Shown here: positions 40,472-47,608 of the stretch, one piece after another | Position numbering within the stretch: position 1 is the stretch's first letter | Layout of the letters: each line of letters starts with the position of its first letter | Source: Aquibacillus salsiterrae | GTDB taxonomy: Bacteria > Bacillota > Bacilli > Bacillales > Amphibacillaceae | Direction: 5' to 3' | Assembly (NCBI RefSeq): GCF_028416595.1 | Contig: NZ_JAMQKC010000003.1 | Location: 62,001 to 126,000, forward strand | DNA: 64,000 bases | Notes under the pieces: generated by a model | Databases searched by the model: none | What the model was told of the DNA's origin: nothing | Seen by the model: only the letters and a program-made list of their open reading frames with translations | Made by a program: the position numbers and the translations under genes

Positions 40472-40564
40472 TTAACTAGTCACTAACCCGAAATACATAA
40501 AACCAAGTGTTGCTATAAAAGCAACTAGATAGAACAAATCTACTTTTGAAAGATTCTGAAACAT
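40472..40564 (-). CDS. SOS-linked 30-residue membrane peptide at the yneA position
   Basis: A 30-codon frame starting MFQNLSKVDL and ending MYFGLVTS, with about 18 mostly hydrophobic residues forming a single transmembrane helix. GGAGGTG lies 8 nt before the ATG at 40564. It sits exactly where yneA lies in B. subtilis, divergent from lexA and 15 bp upstream of yneB, and shares the LexA boxes. B. subtilis YneA, an SOS cell-division inhibitor, has an N-terminal transmembrane helix plus a LysM domain; LysM is wholly absent here. It could be a reduced YneA, or a peptide analogous to the 29-residue Caulobacter SidA. The function is inferred from position only. Confidence 0.7.
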   Translation of the reverse strand: MFQNLSKVDLFYLVAFIATLGFMYFGLVTS

Positions 40565-40583
40565 TATCTACACCTCCAAAATA

Positions 40584-40660
40584 AGAACAAGCGTTCCTTG
40601 TTATTTTTATTATACTTGCGAACAAAAGTTCTTGTCAATAACTTTTCGAACAAATGTTTG
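40584..40660. promoter_or_regulatory. Three LexA (SOS) boxes between lexA and the yneA-position gene
   Basis: AGAACAAGCGTTCC (40584-40597), CGAACAAAAGTTCT (40619-40632) and CGAACAAATGTTTG (40647-40660) fit or nearly fit the Bacillus box CGAACRNRYGTTYC. The third overlaps the -35 region of lexA, whose -10 TATAAT is at 40680-40685. The first lies just upstream of the membrane peptide's ribosome-binding site. LexA therefore represses both directions. Confidence 0.88.
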
Positions 40661-40721
40661 TACGAACTGGTTAATCATGGTATAATGTTCTTAATAAATA
40701 ATATGTTCGAGGTGTTTTCTT

Positions 40722-41351
40722 ATGACAAATCTATCAAAAAGGCAGCAATCTATTTTGCAATATATCCGGGAACAAGTGAAAGAAAAAGGCTATCCACCGT
40801 CCGTTAGAGAAATTGGCGAGGCTGTTGGGTTAGCATCAAGCTCTACCGTCCACGGCCATTTATCCCGACTTGAGAAAAAAGGGTATATTAGACGTGATCC
40901 TACTAAACCTAGAGCAATTGAATTATTATCTACGGAACACGAAAACGAGCAAACCATTGCTAACGAAAACACACTTTATGCCCCTGTAATCGGTAAAGTA
41001 ACTGCAGGAATACCAATTACAGCTATTGAAAATATCGATGAATACGTGCCAATCCCTAACACAATCGCAAATCCTAACGATACTTTTTTCGTTCTAGTTA
41101 TTGAAGGAGAAAGCATGATTGAAGCGGGAATACTAGACGGAGATATGGTTATTGTTAAACAACAACAAACTGCACACAATGGTGAGATTGTTGTTGCTAT
41201 GACAGAAGATGAAGAAGCAACCGTAAAACGTTTTTTTAAAGAGACGGACCACATTAGACTTCAACCAGAAAACGCGACGATGGACCCATTAATTTATCAC
41301 AATGTTTCCATTCTTGGTAAAGTGGTTGGCCTTTATCGACACATTCATTAA
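40722..41351 (+). CDS. lexA: LexA repressor
   Basis: SOS repressor of 209 residues. The N-terminal winged helix domain (about 1-65) includes [20 protein letters not shown]. The self-cleavage site Ala95-Gly96 lies in VTAGIPIT. The catalytic dyad is Ser131 in EGESMIEAG and Lys169 in ATVKRF. It regulates its own gene, the divergent peptide/yneB unit, probably parE, and an island gene at 42279. Its transcript ends at a 19-bp hairpin derived from a dispersed repeat. Confidence 0.96.
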   Translation: MTNLSKRQQSILQYIREQVKEKGYPPSVREIGEAVGLASSSTVHGHLSRLEKKGYIRRDPTKPRAIELLSTEHENEQTIANENTLYAPVIGKVTAGIPITAIENIDEYVPIPNTIANPNDTFFVLVIEGESMIEAGILDGDMVIVKQQQTAHNGEIVVAMTEDEEATVKRFFKETDHIRLQPENATMDPLIYHNVSILGKVVGLYRHIH

Positions 41352-41368
41352 TCTTAGGATGTTTAGCT

Positions 41369-41416
41369 CACAAGTCGCGCCTACCCCAGGGGTAGGCGCG
41401 ACTTGTGTTTTTCTTA
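41369..41416 (+). terminator. lexA terminator built from dispersed-repeat ends
   Basis: CACAAGTCGCGCCTACCCC pairs perfectly with GGGGTAGGCGCGACTTGTG (19 bp; folding will open the innermost pairs as a loop), followed by TTTTTCTT. The ACAAGTCGCGCC arm is the same as the outer end of the repeats at 2162 and 5722. Confidence 0.85.
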
Positions 41417-41485
41417 AAGTAAAGAAAGTATAAAAAAGATCCAAGCGTGGATAACATCCAGCGACAGCCACGTCCAACTTTGCTT
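41417..41485. repeat. Second repeat type, copy 1
   Basis: Positions 41439-41476 are identical, in opposite orientation, to 53079-53116 (38 bp). Similarity continues through the TTTTTTATACTTT tail. The AAGAAAGTATAAAAA edge is also found at 23507. This copy sits at the lexA-side edge of the accessory island. Confidence 0.8.
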
Positions 41486-41489
41486 TTTC

Positions 41490-42161
41490 TTATATGTTTT
41501 CAATTAGGTTCCAACTCATTACACTAATATTGTGGTATCCATTTTGAACTAAATACTCATTCATTTCCTCTACTTCTTCTTTCGGAACAATAATGGCTTC
41601 TACGTCATTTTTCTTAAAGTTAAAGTCTTCTAAGCACCTCCACTCCCGCTCCCCATAAAACGAGTGGTCGTAATCCAAAGCAAAATTAGTTATCTTTATA
41701 AAATTCAATAAGGGATTTTCTTTATGAATTCCGATAACATCCCATAATTTATGACCATCTAAGCTGTCATCCTCCTCTTTTGAGCTTGTTATCGTTGTAT
41801 AAGATGGATCCAAATAAAGCACCGGATGGAAGTGATCGTGAATTTGTTTCGCATTAAAACCGATGGCATATTCACCGTAATACGTTTTATGGTACATTAA
41901 ATCAACTAACGGAATATCACATACACTACAAAACTTTTTCGTTTCTACTTTATTTGAAATTAGCTCCGTACACGTTGCTTTTAAGACATTGGATTCTATG
42001 ATACTTTTAAGATTATTCATCGCATCTTTTGGCTTTCTTAATTCAGAGTTCTTTTTAACATCCTTCAAGTTCGTAAAATGATGCCAAACTATTCCATTTC
42101 GTTTCGAGGTTGGACCTCCTGTAAAATGCCAATAAATATTAGAATAGTACCTTGGTTTCAC
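41490..42161 (-). CDS. AbiGi-family abortive-infection antitoxin-like protein
   Basis: A 223-residue cytoplasmic protein. Features typical of the AbiGi family are the N-terminal RYYSNIYWHFTGGP, a middle VLKATCTELI and KKFCSVCDIPLVDLMYHKTYYGEYAIGF, and a late FYGEREWRCLED. AbiGi is the antitoxin half of the AbiG phage-exclusion pair of lactococci. No AbiGii toxin is adjacent; the next gene is divergent and unrelated in sequence as far as I can see. I use GTG at 42161 with GGAGGG upstream (an in-frame TTG at 42164 is too close to it). The family call is from memory of its motifs. Confidence 0.65.
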   Translation of the reverse strand: MKPRYYSNIYWHFTGGPTSKRNGIVWHHFTNLKDVKKNSELRKPKDAMNNLKSIIESNVLKATCTELISNKVETKKFCSVCDIPLVDLMYHKTYYGEYAIGFNAKQIHDHFHPVLYLDPSYTTITSSKEEDDSLDGHKLWDVIGIHKENPLLNFIKITNFALDYDHSFYGEREWRCLEDFNFKKNDVEAIIVPKEEVEEMNEYLVQNGYHNISVMSWNLIENI

Positions 42162-42226
42162 CAATCTCCCTCCAGTTTTTTTGATAATAGTATGTACTTG
42201 CTATATTTTGCTATACTATAGATGCA

Positions 42227-42255
42227 TTTACAAGAACAAGTGTTCGTAATATAAT
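42227..42255 (+). promoter_or_regulatory. Strong promoter with LexA box in the spacer
   Basis: -35 TTTACA (42227-42232), 17-nt spacer, -10 TATAAT (42250-42255). The spacer begins with AGAACAAGTGTTCG (42233-42246), a near-perfect SOS box. Bound LexA would cover the promoter. The layout equals that at parE. Confidence 0.8.
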
Positions 42256-42278
42256 GTAGATATGGCGAGGTGACAAAT

Positions 42279-42668
42279 ATGGATGAGGAGATTAAAAAGA
42301 CGGTATACGCTTATATTATTTTACCTTTTGTGTTAACAATATTCCAAAGATATTTAGAAATATTTAGGGAAGGAAAATATAAAGCTAAAGGACCTTATTT
42401 AGATAAAATCGAAACAATCATTTCATGTATTCAGGATGATTTAAACGCTGTTAAAAAGCAGTTATATAGTAACTACCACTTAAAAGTGCGAAATTTAGGG
42501 AAGCGAAACGGTCAAATTCGGTTTGATTGGCAATCACAGACAGATTCTGGGGATTTAAGGTTTGACCCAGAGGAACTGCGTGCACTCACCGAAGACATGA
42601 TGGCTCTATACTTGTACGGATTTTTAACACGCCCCCCGGTTCAAAAGGAGAGAATTTGGGATGTATAA
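42279..42668 (+). CDS. Uncharacterised protein under an SOS promoter
   Basis: A 129-residue protein I do not recognise. The N-terminal helix KKTVYAYIILPFVLTIFQRYLE is moderately hydrophobic and interrupted by charges, so membrane association is possible but not sure. Then comes a charged helical middle, a short beta-like segment (GQIRFDWQSQ) and RFDPEELRALTEDMMALYLYG. No catalytic motif stands out. The ATG at 42279 has GCGAGG 8 nt upstream; the promoter carries a LexA box. It is divergent from the AbiGi-like gene. DNA-damage induction is inferred from the box. Confidence 0.72.
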   Translation: MDEEIKKTVYAYIILPFVLTIFQRYLEIFREGKYKAKGPYLDKIETIISCIQDDLNAVKKQLYSNYHLKVRNLGKRNGQIRFDWQSQTDSGDLRFDPEELRALTEDMMALYLYGFLTRPPVQKERIWDV

Positions 42669-42788
42669 ACGTTTTGGAGGTATTATGGGGTGACGTTTGA
42701 GGCGCGTCGCCCTTTTTAACCGGCAGAGTAATTATGAAATTGATTCGTTTATTAAAAAATAATCCTGTAAAAGGAAGTCAATGAATTT

Positions 42789-43128
42789 TCAGTGGCTTCC
42801 TATCTTTGTGTGCCAGGCATGCGCACATTCTTTGGGGTTGAAGTCCCGAGCCACGAAATGTCTAGACTTCTTTCCTATCTTTCCATTTCTTTGGGAAAGT
42901 TCCCATCCATAATGATACTGATAAATTTTTCCTTTTTCACTTAATCTTCCTGAAATTTCAAGGACAGTTTCCCCATATTCCGGATGTGTTTTTAGCGGAA
43001 GTGTTGCTTTAATTTTACTAGCACCTTTAGATTGGATTTTTTGAAACTCTGGAAATCGATAATCGAATAACCTTTGATTAGATTCAAATAAGTTCTGAAT
43101 GTATTCTTTTCTCTTGATATAAACTCAT
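42789..43128 (-). pseudogene. Frameshifted gene downstream of the HTH protein gene
   Basis: An ATG at 43128 lies 1 nt after the stop of the gene above, but its frame stops after 14 codons. A second frame takes over at an AAAA run (about 43108-43112) and reads about 105 more codons to TGA at 42789. Dropping one A joins them into a protein of about 112 residues starting MSLYQEKEYIQNLFESN. It contains YGWELSQRNGKIGKK, HFVARDFNPKE and AHAWHTKIG. I know no family for it. A frameshift mutation, sequence error or +1 frameshifting are all possible. Partner toxin to the HTH gene is a guess from layout. Confidence 0.6.
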
Positions 43129-43129
43129 A

Positions 43130-43846
43130 TTAAGTTTCTTTACCCCGAAGTTTCTCTAAATCATCTAATAAATCTCGCCAATCTTTAAAATCATCAGGTT
43201 CCTCCAAGTCATATACATCCATTTCTCCGTTGATTACATCTGCAAATACTTTTTCAAAAGGTCCGTCGTATTGGTCTTGATATTCGTTTATTTGTTCTTC
43301 TATTTCTTTTGTGACCTCTTCTTTACTTTGGTTCCGCAACTTAAACAGTTCCCGCAATGTTTGAATTCGTGAAGACCAAATACCATCTTCCCAGTAAAAC
43401 GAATTGTGCTTCGGATAACGCGCATGGCCATTCCCTTCTACAGTTTCCATTCCGTTTTCTACCAAACGCATAATGGTTGCACGGGATACCTTCATTGTAT
43501 CACTCAATACTTTACTTGGGATTAAATAGTCTTGACGATAAGAGAACTCGAGTTTCCCTTTAGTTGTAATTTCGTAGAACCATTTCTCTAAATAATATTT
43601 AATAATCGCAAAACTCTCTACTGATACATCTTTTTTTAATTCCTCGTTAATAACATCAATAAAATGAACGTCAACTTCTTTATTTTTAAACACTGTACTC
43701 TCACTAGGAGAAATCCCAATAACAAAACGAGTAAATTTCATTTGAATTGTATAGGCGCTTAAACTATCTAACTTTGTGATTTTAAGCATTTGCGCAGCTG
43801 AAGCTTCAATGGAGTAATGAACTCCTCCCGTTTCTTGAATTTCCAT
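43130..43846 (-). CDS. Uncharacterised protein with excisionase-like HTH
   Basis: A 238-residue protein. The N-terminal half (about 1-105) has no known domain. Near residues 105-150, SKVLSDTMKVSRATIMRLVENG followed by GHARYPKHNSFYW looks like an excisionase/MerR-type DNA-binding motif. The C-terminus is highly acidic (EEPDDFKDWRDLLDDLEKL), a common trait of antitoxins. AAAGGAGGGG precedes the ATG. A 42-bp perfect palindrome sits just upstream at 43874 and may be its operator. One nucleotide separates it from the frameshifted gene below, so they form an operon. Confidence 0.65.
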   Translation of the reverse strand: MEIQETGGVHYSIEASAAQMLKITKLDSLSAYTIQMKFTRFVIGISPSESTVFKNKEVDVHFIDVINEELKKDVSVESFAIIKYYLEKWFYEITTKGKLEFSYRQDYLIPSKVLSDTMKVSRATIMRLVENGMETVEGNGHARYPKHNSFYWEDGIWSSRIQTLRELFKLRNQSKEEVTKEIEEQINEYQDQYDGPFEKVFADVINGEMDVYDLEEPDDFKDWRDLLDDLEKLRGKET

Positions 43847-43873
43847 TGCTACCCCTCCTTTGTATCTAGGATA

Positions 43874-43915
43874 AACACACTTGAAACAAAATTACAATTT
43901 TGTTTCAAGTGTGTT
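43874..43915. promoter_or_regulatory. 42-bp perfect palindrome upstream of the HTH gene
   Basis: The 20-bp arm AACACACTTGAAACAAAATT (43874-43893), a 2-nt spacer AC, then its exact complement at 43896-43915. It begins 28 bp before the start codon of the HTH gene and faces the ParE-like fragment on the other side. The likely role is an operator for autoregulation; with so short a spacer it is not a typical terminator. Confidence 0.7.
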
Positions 43916-44033
43916 ATATGAGATTAGAGCGGTAATTATTGTAGCTTTAAAATAAAGTTTGATTAAAAATACTTCCCAACCAACACTTTATGCAAAACAG
44001 GAATCATAATGAAGTTAAGGAGAGATTGGCTAA

Positions 44034-44159
44034 ATGGCTGAATTAAGATGGTCAAAATTAGCCCTTAGTGATTTAGAAGAGGTCATTTCCTATATTGTGT
44101 CAATTTACTACCAATTCTTTTATAAACTCTATCAACTCTTCAAAAATAAGCAGCCCTAA
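44034..44159 (+). pseudogene. Truncated RelE/ParE-family toxin gene
   Basis: The first 22 or so of 41 codons (MAELRWSKLALSDLEEVISY, then I) are a good ParE/RelE N-terminus, where WSxLALxDLEEI marks the first strand and helix. After that the frame reads unrelated, hydrophobic-aromatic residues and stops. Full toxins have about 95-105 residues, so the catalytic C-terminal part is missing. AAGGAGAG lies upstream. No antitoxin gene precedes it. The 254 bp after it, up to glnA, hold only the glnA terminator. Confidence 0.6.
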
Positions 44160-44371
44160 TTTATATGTTAATTGGACCACTAAAAGGATTGTTATTTTTG
44201 TATTTTGTACTCCAAAACCGAACCGCAAGATTTTCTCTGCGTGTTTTTGCTTGCTGTTGATACTGTTAATTTTTATAGTGATCTTTTTGTGGATTTTCGT
44301 GGGTGAATTCAGGGGTGAATTTGGGGTGATTGTTATTCATTACAACTTCAACATCAAGCACCCCCAAAACA

Positions 44372-44406
44372 GAAAAATCCCCTAACACTTTATGTGCCAG
44401 AGGATT
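44372..44406 (-). terminator. Terminator after glnA
   Basis: On the minus strand AATCCTCTGGCAC pairs with GTGTTAGGGGATT (13 bp with wobbles), followed by TTTTT. Confidence 0.75.
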
Positions 44407-44413
44407 AGACTTA

Positions 44414-45745
44414 TTAATACGTTGACATGTATTGTTCTCTTTCCCAAGGGTGTACTTGAGTACGGAACATATCCCATTCAATTTCTTTCGCTTCAATGAA
44501 ATGTTCGAAAATGTGCTCACCTAAAGACTCAACAATAACTTCATTAGACTTTAGTTGTTGAAGTGCATCATATAATGTTGCAGGAAGATCTTGAACGCCG
44601 TTCGCTTCTCTTTCTTCCTTATCCATGATATAGATGTTACGATCAACAGCTTTAGGAGCTTCTAACTTGTTTTGGATACCATCTAAACCAGCAGCTAATA
44701 ATACCGACATAGCAAGATAAGGGTTTGCAGCTGGGTCAACACTACGAACTTCGATACGAGTGCTTAATCCTCTAGAAGCAGGTACACGGATTAGTGGAGA
44801 TCTGTTTGTACCAGACCAAGCCACATAACAAGGTGCTTCATAACCAGGAACTAAACGCTTGTAAGAGTTAACTGTTGGGTTAGTAACAGCTGTAAAGCTT
44901 AGGGCATGCTTAAGGATACCCGCGATAAATTGATATGCAGTTTCACTTAACTGTAATGGGCCACTTTCATCAAGGAATGTATTTGTTTTCCCTTTGAATA
45001 AAGACATATTACAGTGCATTCCAGAACCGTTTACACCAAATAATGGTTTTGGCATGAATGTTGCATGTAATCCATGCTTTCTAGCAATTGTTTTAACAAC
45101 TAGTTTGAACGTTTGAATATCGTCTGCATGTTTAACAGCATCAGCATACTTAAAATCAATTTCATGCTGACCAGGAGCAACTTCATGGTGAGAAGCTTCT
45201 ACTTCAAAGCCCATTTCTTCTAATTCTAGCACGATGTCACGACGGCAGTTTTCACCAAGATCGGTTGGAGCAAGGTCAAAGTAACCACCCTTATCATTAA
45301 GCTCAAGAGAAGGTTCACCTTTTTCATCTAATTTGAATAAGAAGAATTCTGGCTCAGTACCAAGGTTGAAGGCAGAAAATCCTAACTCTTCCATTTTCTT
45401 AAGATTACGCTTAAGGTTGTAACGAGGACAGCCTTCGAATGGTGTACCATCAGGTTTGTAAATGTCACAGATAAAGCGTGCAACCTTGCCTTTTTCTGAA
45501 GTCCAAGGGAATACTAAGAATGTATCTAGATCCGGATACAACTTCATGTCTGATTCTTCAATACGTACAAAACCTTCAATCGATGAACCATCGAATGCCA
45601 TTTCATTGTTTAATGCTTTGTCTAGTTGGCTTAGAGGAATTTCAACGTTCTTAATCGTTCCAAGTAAATCTGTAAATTGAAGACGAATAAACTTAACGTT
45701 TTCCTCTTGAATTTTTTGCTTAATTTCTTCTTTTGTTAATCCCAT
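44414..45745 (-). CDS. glnA: Glutamine synthetase, type I-alpha
   Basis: ATP-dependent synthesis of glutamine from glutamate and ammonia; also a sensor that, when feedback-inhibited, controls GlnR and TnrA. It has 443 residues, the short GSI-alpha length without the adenylylation insert. Motifs: DGSSIEGF at the N-terminus, [12 protein letters not shown], the ATP-site [16 protein letters not shown] and [14 protein letters not shown]. It is 25 bp downstream of glnR, forming the glnRA operon typical of bacilli. Confidence 0.97.
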   Translation of the reverse strand: MGLTKEEIKQKIQEENVKFIRLQFTDLLGTIKNVEIPLSQLDKALNNEMAFDGSSIEGFVRIEESDMKLYPDLDTFLVFPWTSEKGKVARFICDIYKPDGTPFEGCPRYNLKRNLKKMEELGFSAFNLGTEPEFFLFKLDEKGEPSLELNDKGGYFDLAPTDLGENCRRDIVLELEEMGFEVEASHHEVAPGQHEIDFKYADAVKHADDIQTFKLVVKTIARKHGLHATFMPKPLFGVNGSGMHCNMSLFKGKTNTFLDESGPLQLSETAYQFIAGILKHALSFTAVTNPTVNSYKRLVPGYEAPCYVAWSGTNRSPLIRVPASRGLSTRIEVRSVDPAANPYLAMSVLLAAGLDGIQNKLEAPKAVDRNIYIMDKEEREANGVQDLPATLYDALQQLKSNEVIVESLGEHIFEHFIEAKEIEWDMFRTQVHPWEREQYMSTY

Positions 45746-45770
45746 GTTTTCCTCTCCTTTAGTTATTTCA

Positions 45771-46166
45771 TTAATGGAAGAATCGCGATAACTCTCCCTG
45801 TCTTAACGAAGTTTTACCAAGTCTGCCTGAATCGAATAATTCTTTATGAAGCATCTTTCTCAATTCTTTTTCAGACAATTCCGGGGTTACTTGTCCTTCT
45901 TCCAGCTCTTTTGTCATTGGTAGATCTTTAATCGAGAGCACTTGCTTAATACCCGCTAGATTAATTCCCTTTTCGATTAACACTTTTATTTCTAATAAGC
46001 GGTCAACATCGTTAAAGGAAAATAATCGCTGATTACCATTTGTTCGCGCTGGATGAATCAAGCCATGTTCTTCGTAATAACGAATTTGTCTAGCAGTTAA
46101 ATCAGTCAATGACTTAACTATACCAATGGAAAATAAGGGCATTGAACGTCTATCAAAATCGCTCAT
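45771..46166 (-). CDS. glnR: MerR-family nitrogen repressor GlnR
   Basis: A 131-residue MerR-type repressor. The N-terminal HTH/wing covers [15 protein letters not shown] and [17 protein letters not shown]. The C-terminal tail, ending [10 protein letters not shown], is the segment that glutamine synthetase binds to relieve autoinhibition in B. subtilis. It heads the glnRA operon, and two GlnR-type boxes lie upstream. Confidence 0.95.
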   Translation of the reverse strand: MSDFDRRSMPLFSIGIVKSLTDLTARQIRYYEEHGLIHPARTNGNQRLFSFNDVDRLLEIKVLIEKGINLAGIKQVLSIKDLPMTKELEEGQVTPELSEKELRKMLHKELFDSGRLGKTSLRQGELSRFFH

Positions 46167-46206
46167 GAATTTCCACCCCTTTCAGTTCTTAACTTTCCAT
46201 ACTTTT

Positions 46207-46334
46207 ATTATACAACCGGAAAATTAATTGTCAATACGTGTCAGCTTTCTTTACATCGAAAAATTCAAAAAATTATCTAATAGTATACAAGCTATTTGCC
46301 AAATCATGATAAAAACACGTTACTCTACTTTACA
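46207..46334 (-). promoter_or_regulatory. glnRA promoter with two GlnR/TnrA boxes
   Basis: On the minus strand, -35 TTGACA (46234-46229), 16-nt spacer, -10 TATAAT (46212-46207). A perfect TGTNAN7TNACA box, TGTCAGCTTTCTTTACA, lies at 46239-46255 (read on the plus strand) next to the -35. A second, one base off consensus, CGTTACTCTACTTTACA, lies at 46318-46334. This parallels the two operators of B. subtilis glnRA. Confidence 0.8.
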
Positions 46335-46362
46335 TTCTACCAAAGAACCAATACGGAAACTA

Positions 46363-47604
46363 TTATAAATGAAGAAAACCTTTCTCATCCAAATGATTTA
46401 GAGCTTCTATAATAGCAATTTTTACATGCGTATAAATCAACCCACCCTGCACAAAAGCGAGATAAGGAGGACGGATTGGTCCATCTGCAGTTAGTTCTAG
46501 ACTAGCCCCTTGAATAAATGTACCCGCTGCCATAATAACATCACTTTCATACCCAGGCATCGGTGCTGGATATGGCGTAACATGCGAATTTACTGGTGAT
46601 GCATGCTGGATTGCCTGACAAAAGGCGATCATCTGTTTTGCATCATCAAACTGGACAGATTGGATTAGGTCTGTTCGATCGGCATCAAAAGCAGGTTCTG
46701 TTTTAAACCCCGCTTTTGTAAGTAAGTACGACGTAAAAACAGCTCCCTTTAACGCCTCACTAACGACATGTGGAGCAAGAAATAAGCCCTGAAACATTTC
46801 CTGCAATAAACCAAGACTTGCACCTGTTTCCTTACCTAAACCAGGCGCTGTTAGACGATTTGCACACAGTTCAATTAAATCTTTTTTACCAACAATGTAG
46901 CCGCCGGTTCGGGCTAGTCCACCACCAGGATTTTTAATTAGAGACCCCGCAATAAGGTCTGCACCCACATGCGTCGGCTCTAAAACCTCTACAAATTCCC
47001 CGTAACAATTATCTACGAAAACAATAATGGACGGGTTAATTTCTTTGACAAATGCAACCATTTCTTTTATTTGGCTAACCGAGAAGGAAGGGCGATCGGC
47101 ATACCCTTTAGACCTTTGGATACCGACGACCTTTGTCTTCTGATTTATATACCGGGCGACACTCTCCCAATTAATTTGTCCAGACTCTGTTAATGCAATC
47201 GCTTCAAAGTTGATGTTAAAATCTTTGAGGGAACCATTCGCCTCTCCTCTACTACCTACGACCTCTTCTAACGTATCATACGGGTTACCTGTTATGTATA
47301 ACAATTCATCCCCTGGCCTTAGCACCCCAAACAACGAAACCGTAATTGCATGGGTCCCAGAAATAAGCTGAGGGCGAACTAACGCATCTTCGCCCCCAAA
47401 AATTTCTGCATAAACAGCCTCAAGCACATCTCTCCCGTAGTCATCATACCCATAACCTGTTGTCGGGTGGAAATGACTATCGCTAACCTTGTTGTTTCGA
47501 AATGCGCTTAACACTCGTCGTTGATTTTCTTCGGCAATTTCCCCAATTCGATCAAACGTTGGTCGAATGATTTCTTCTACTCCCTGAACTATCTTTGCAA
47601 TCAT
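46363..47604 (-). CDS. ynbB: PLP-dependent methionine gamma-lyase-like protein YnbB
   Basis: A 413-residue pyridoxal-phosphate protein of the YnbB (aluminium-resistance/methionine gamma-lyase-like) family. The PLP-lysine region is ADLIAGSLIKNPGGGLARTGGYI, and the phosphate-binding loop region LISGTHAITVSLFG lies earlier. The substrate is not established. It follows hflX by 4 bp, and both lie upstream of glnRA, as in B. subtilis (ynbA-ynbB-glnR-glnA). Confidence 0.88.
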   Translation of the reverse strand: MIAKIVQGVEEIIRPTFDRIGEIAEENQRRVLSAFRNNKVSDSHFHPTTGYGYDDYGRDVLEAVYAEIFGGEDALVRPQLISGTHAITVSLFGVLRPGDELLYITGNPYDTLEEVVGSRGEANGSLKDFNINFEAIALTESGQINWESVARYINQKTKVVGIQRSKGYADRPSFSVSQIKEMVAFVKEINPSIIVFVDNCYGEFVEVLEPTHVGADLIAGSLIKNPGGGLARTGGYIVGKKDLIELCANRLTAPGLGKETGASLGLLQEMFQGLFLAPHVVSEALKGAVFTSYLLTKAGFKTEPAFDADRTDLIQSVQFDDAKQMIAFCQAIQHASPVNSHVTPYPAPMPGYESDVIMAAGTFIQGASLELTADGPIRPPYLAFVQGGLIYTHVKIAIIEALNHLDEKGFLHL

Positions 47605-47608
47605 CCTG

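Noticed and set aside
40472-40564. Frame after the LexA box as a leader peptide or noise
   Set aside because: Kept as a gene because of the strong ribosome-binding site, clean transmembrane composition, SOS boxes and yneA position.
44266-44520. 84-codon minus-strand frame overlapping the glnA C-terminus
   Set aside because: It begins inside glnA in another frame, crosses the glnA terminator and has no recognisable protein character.
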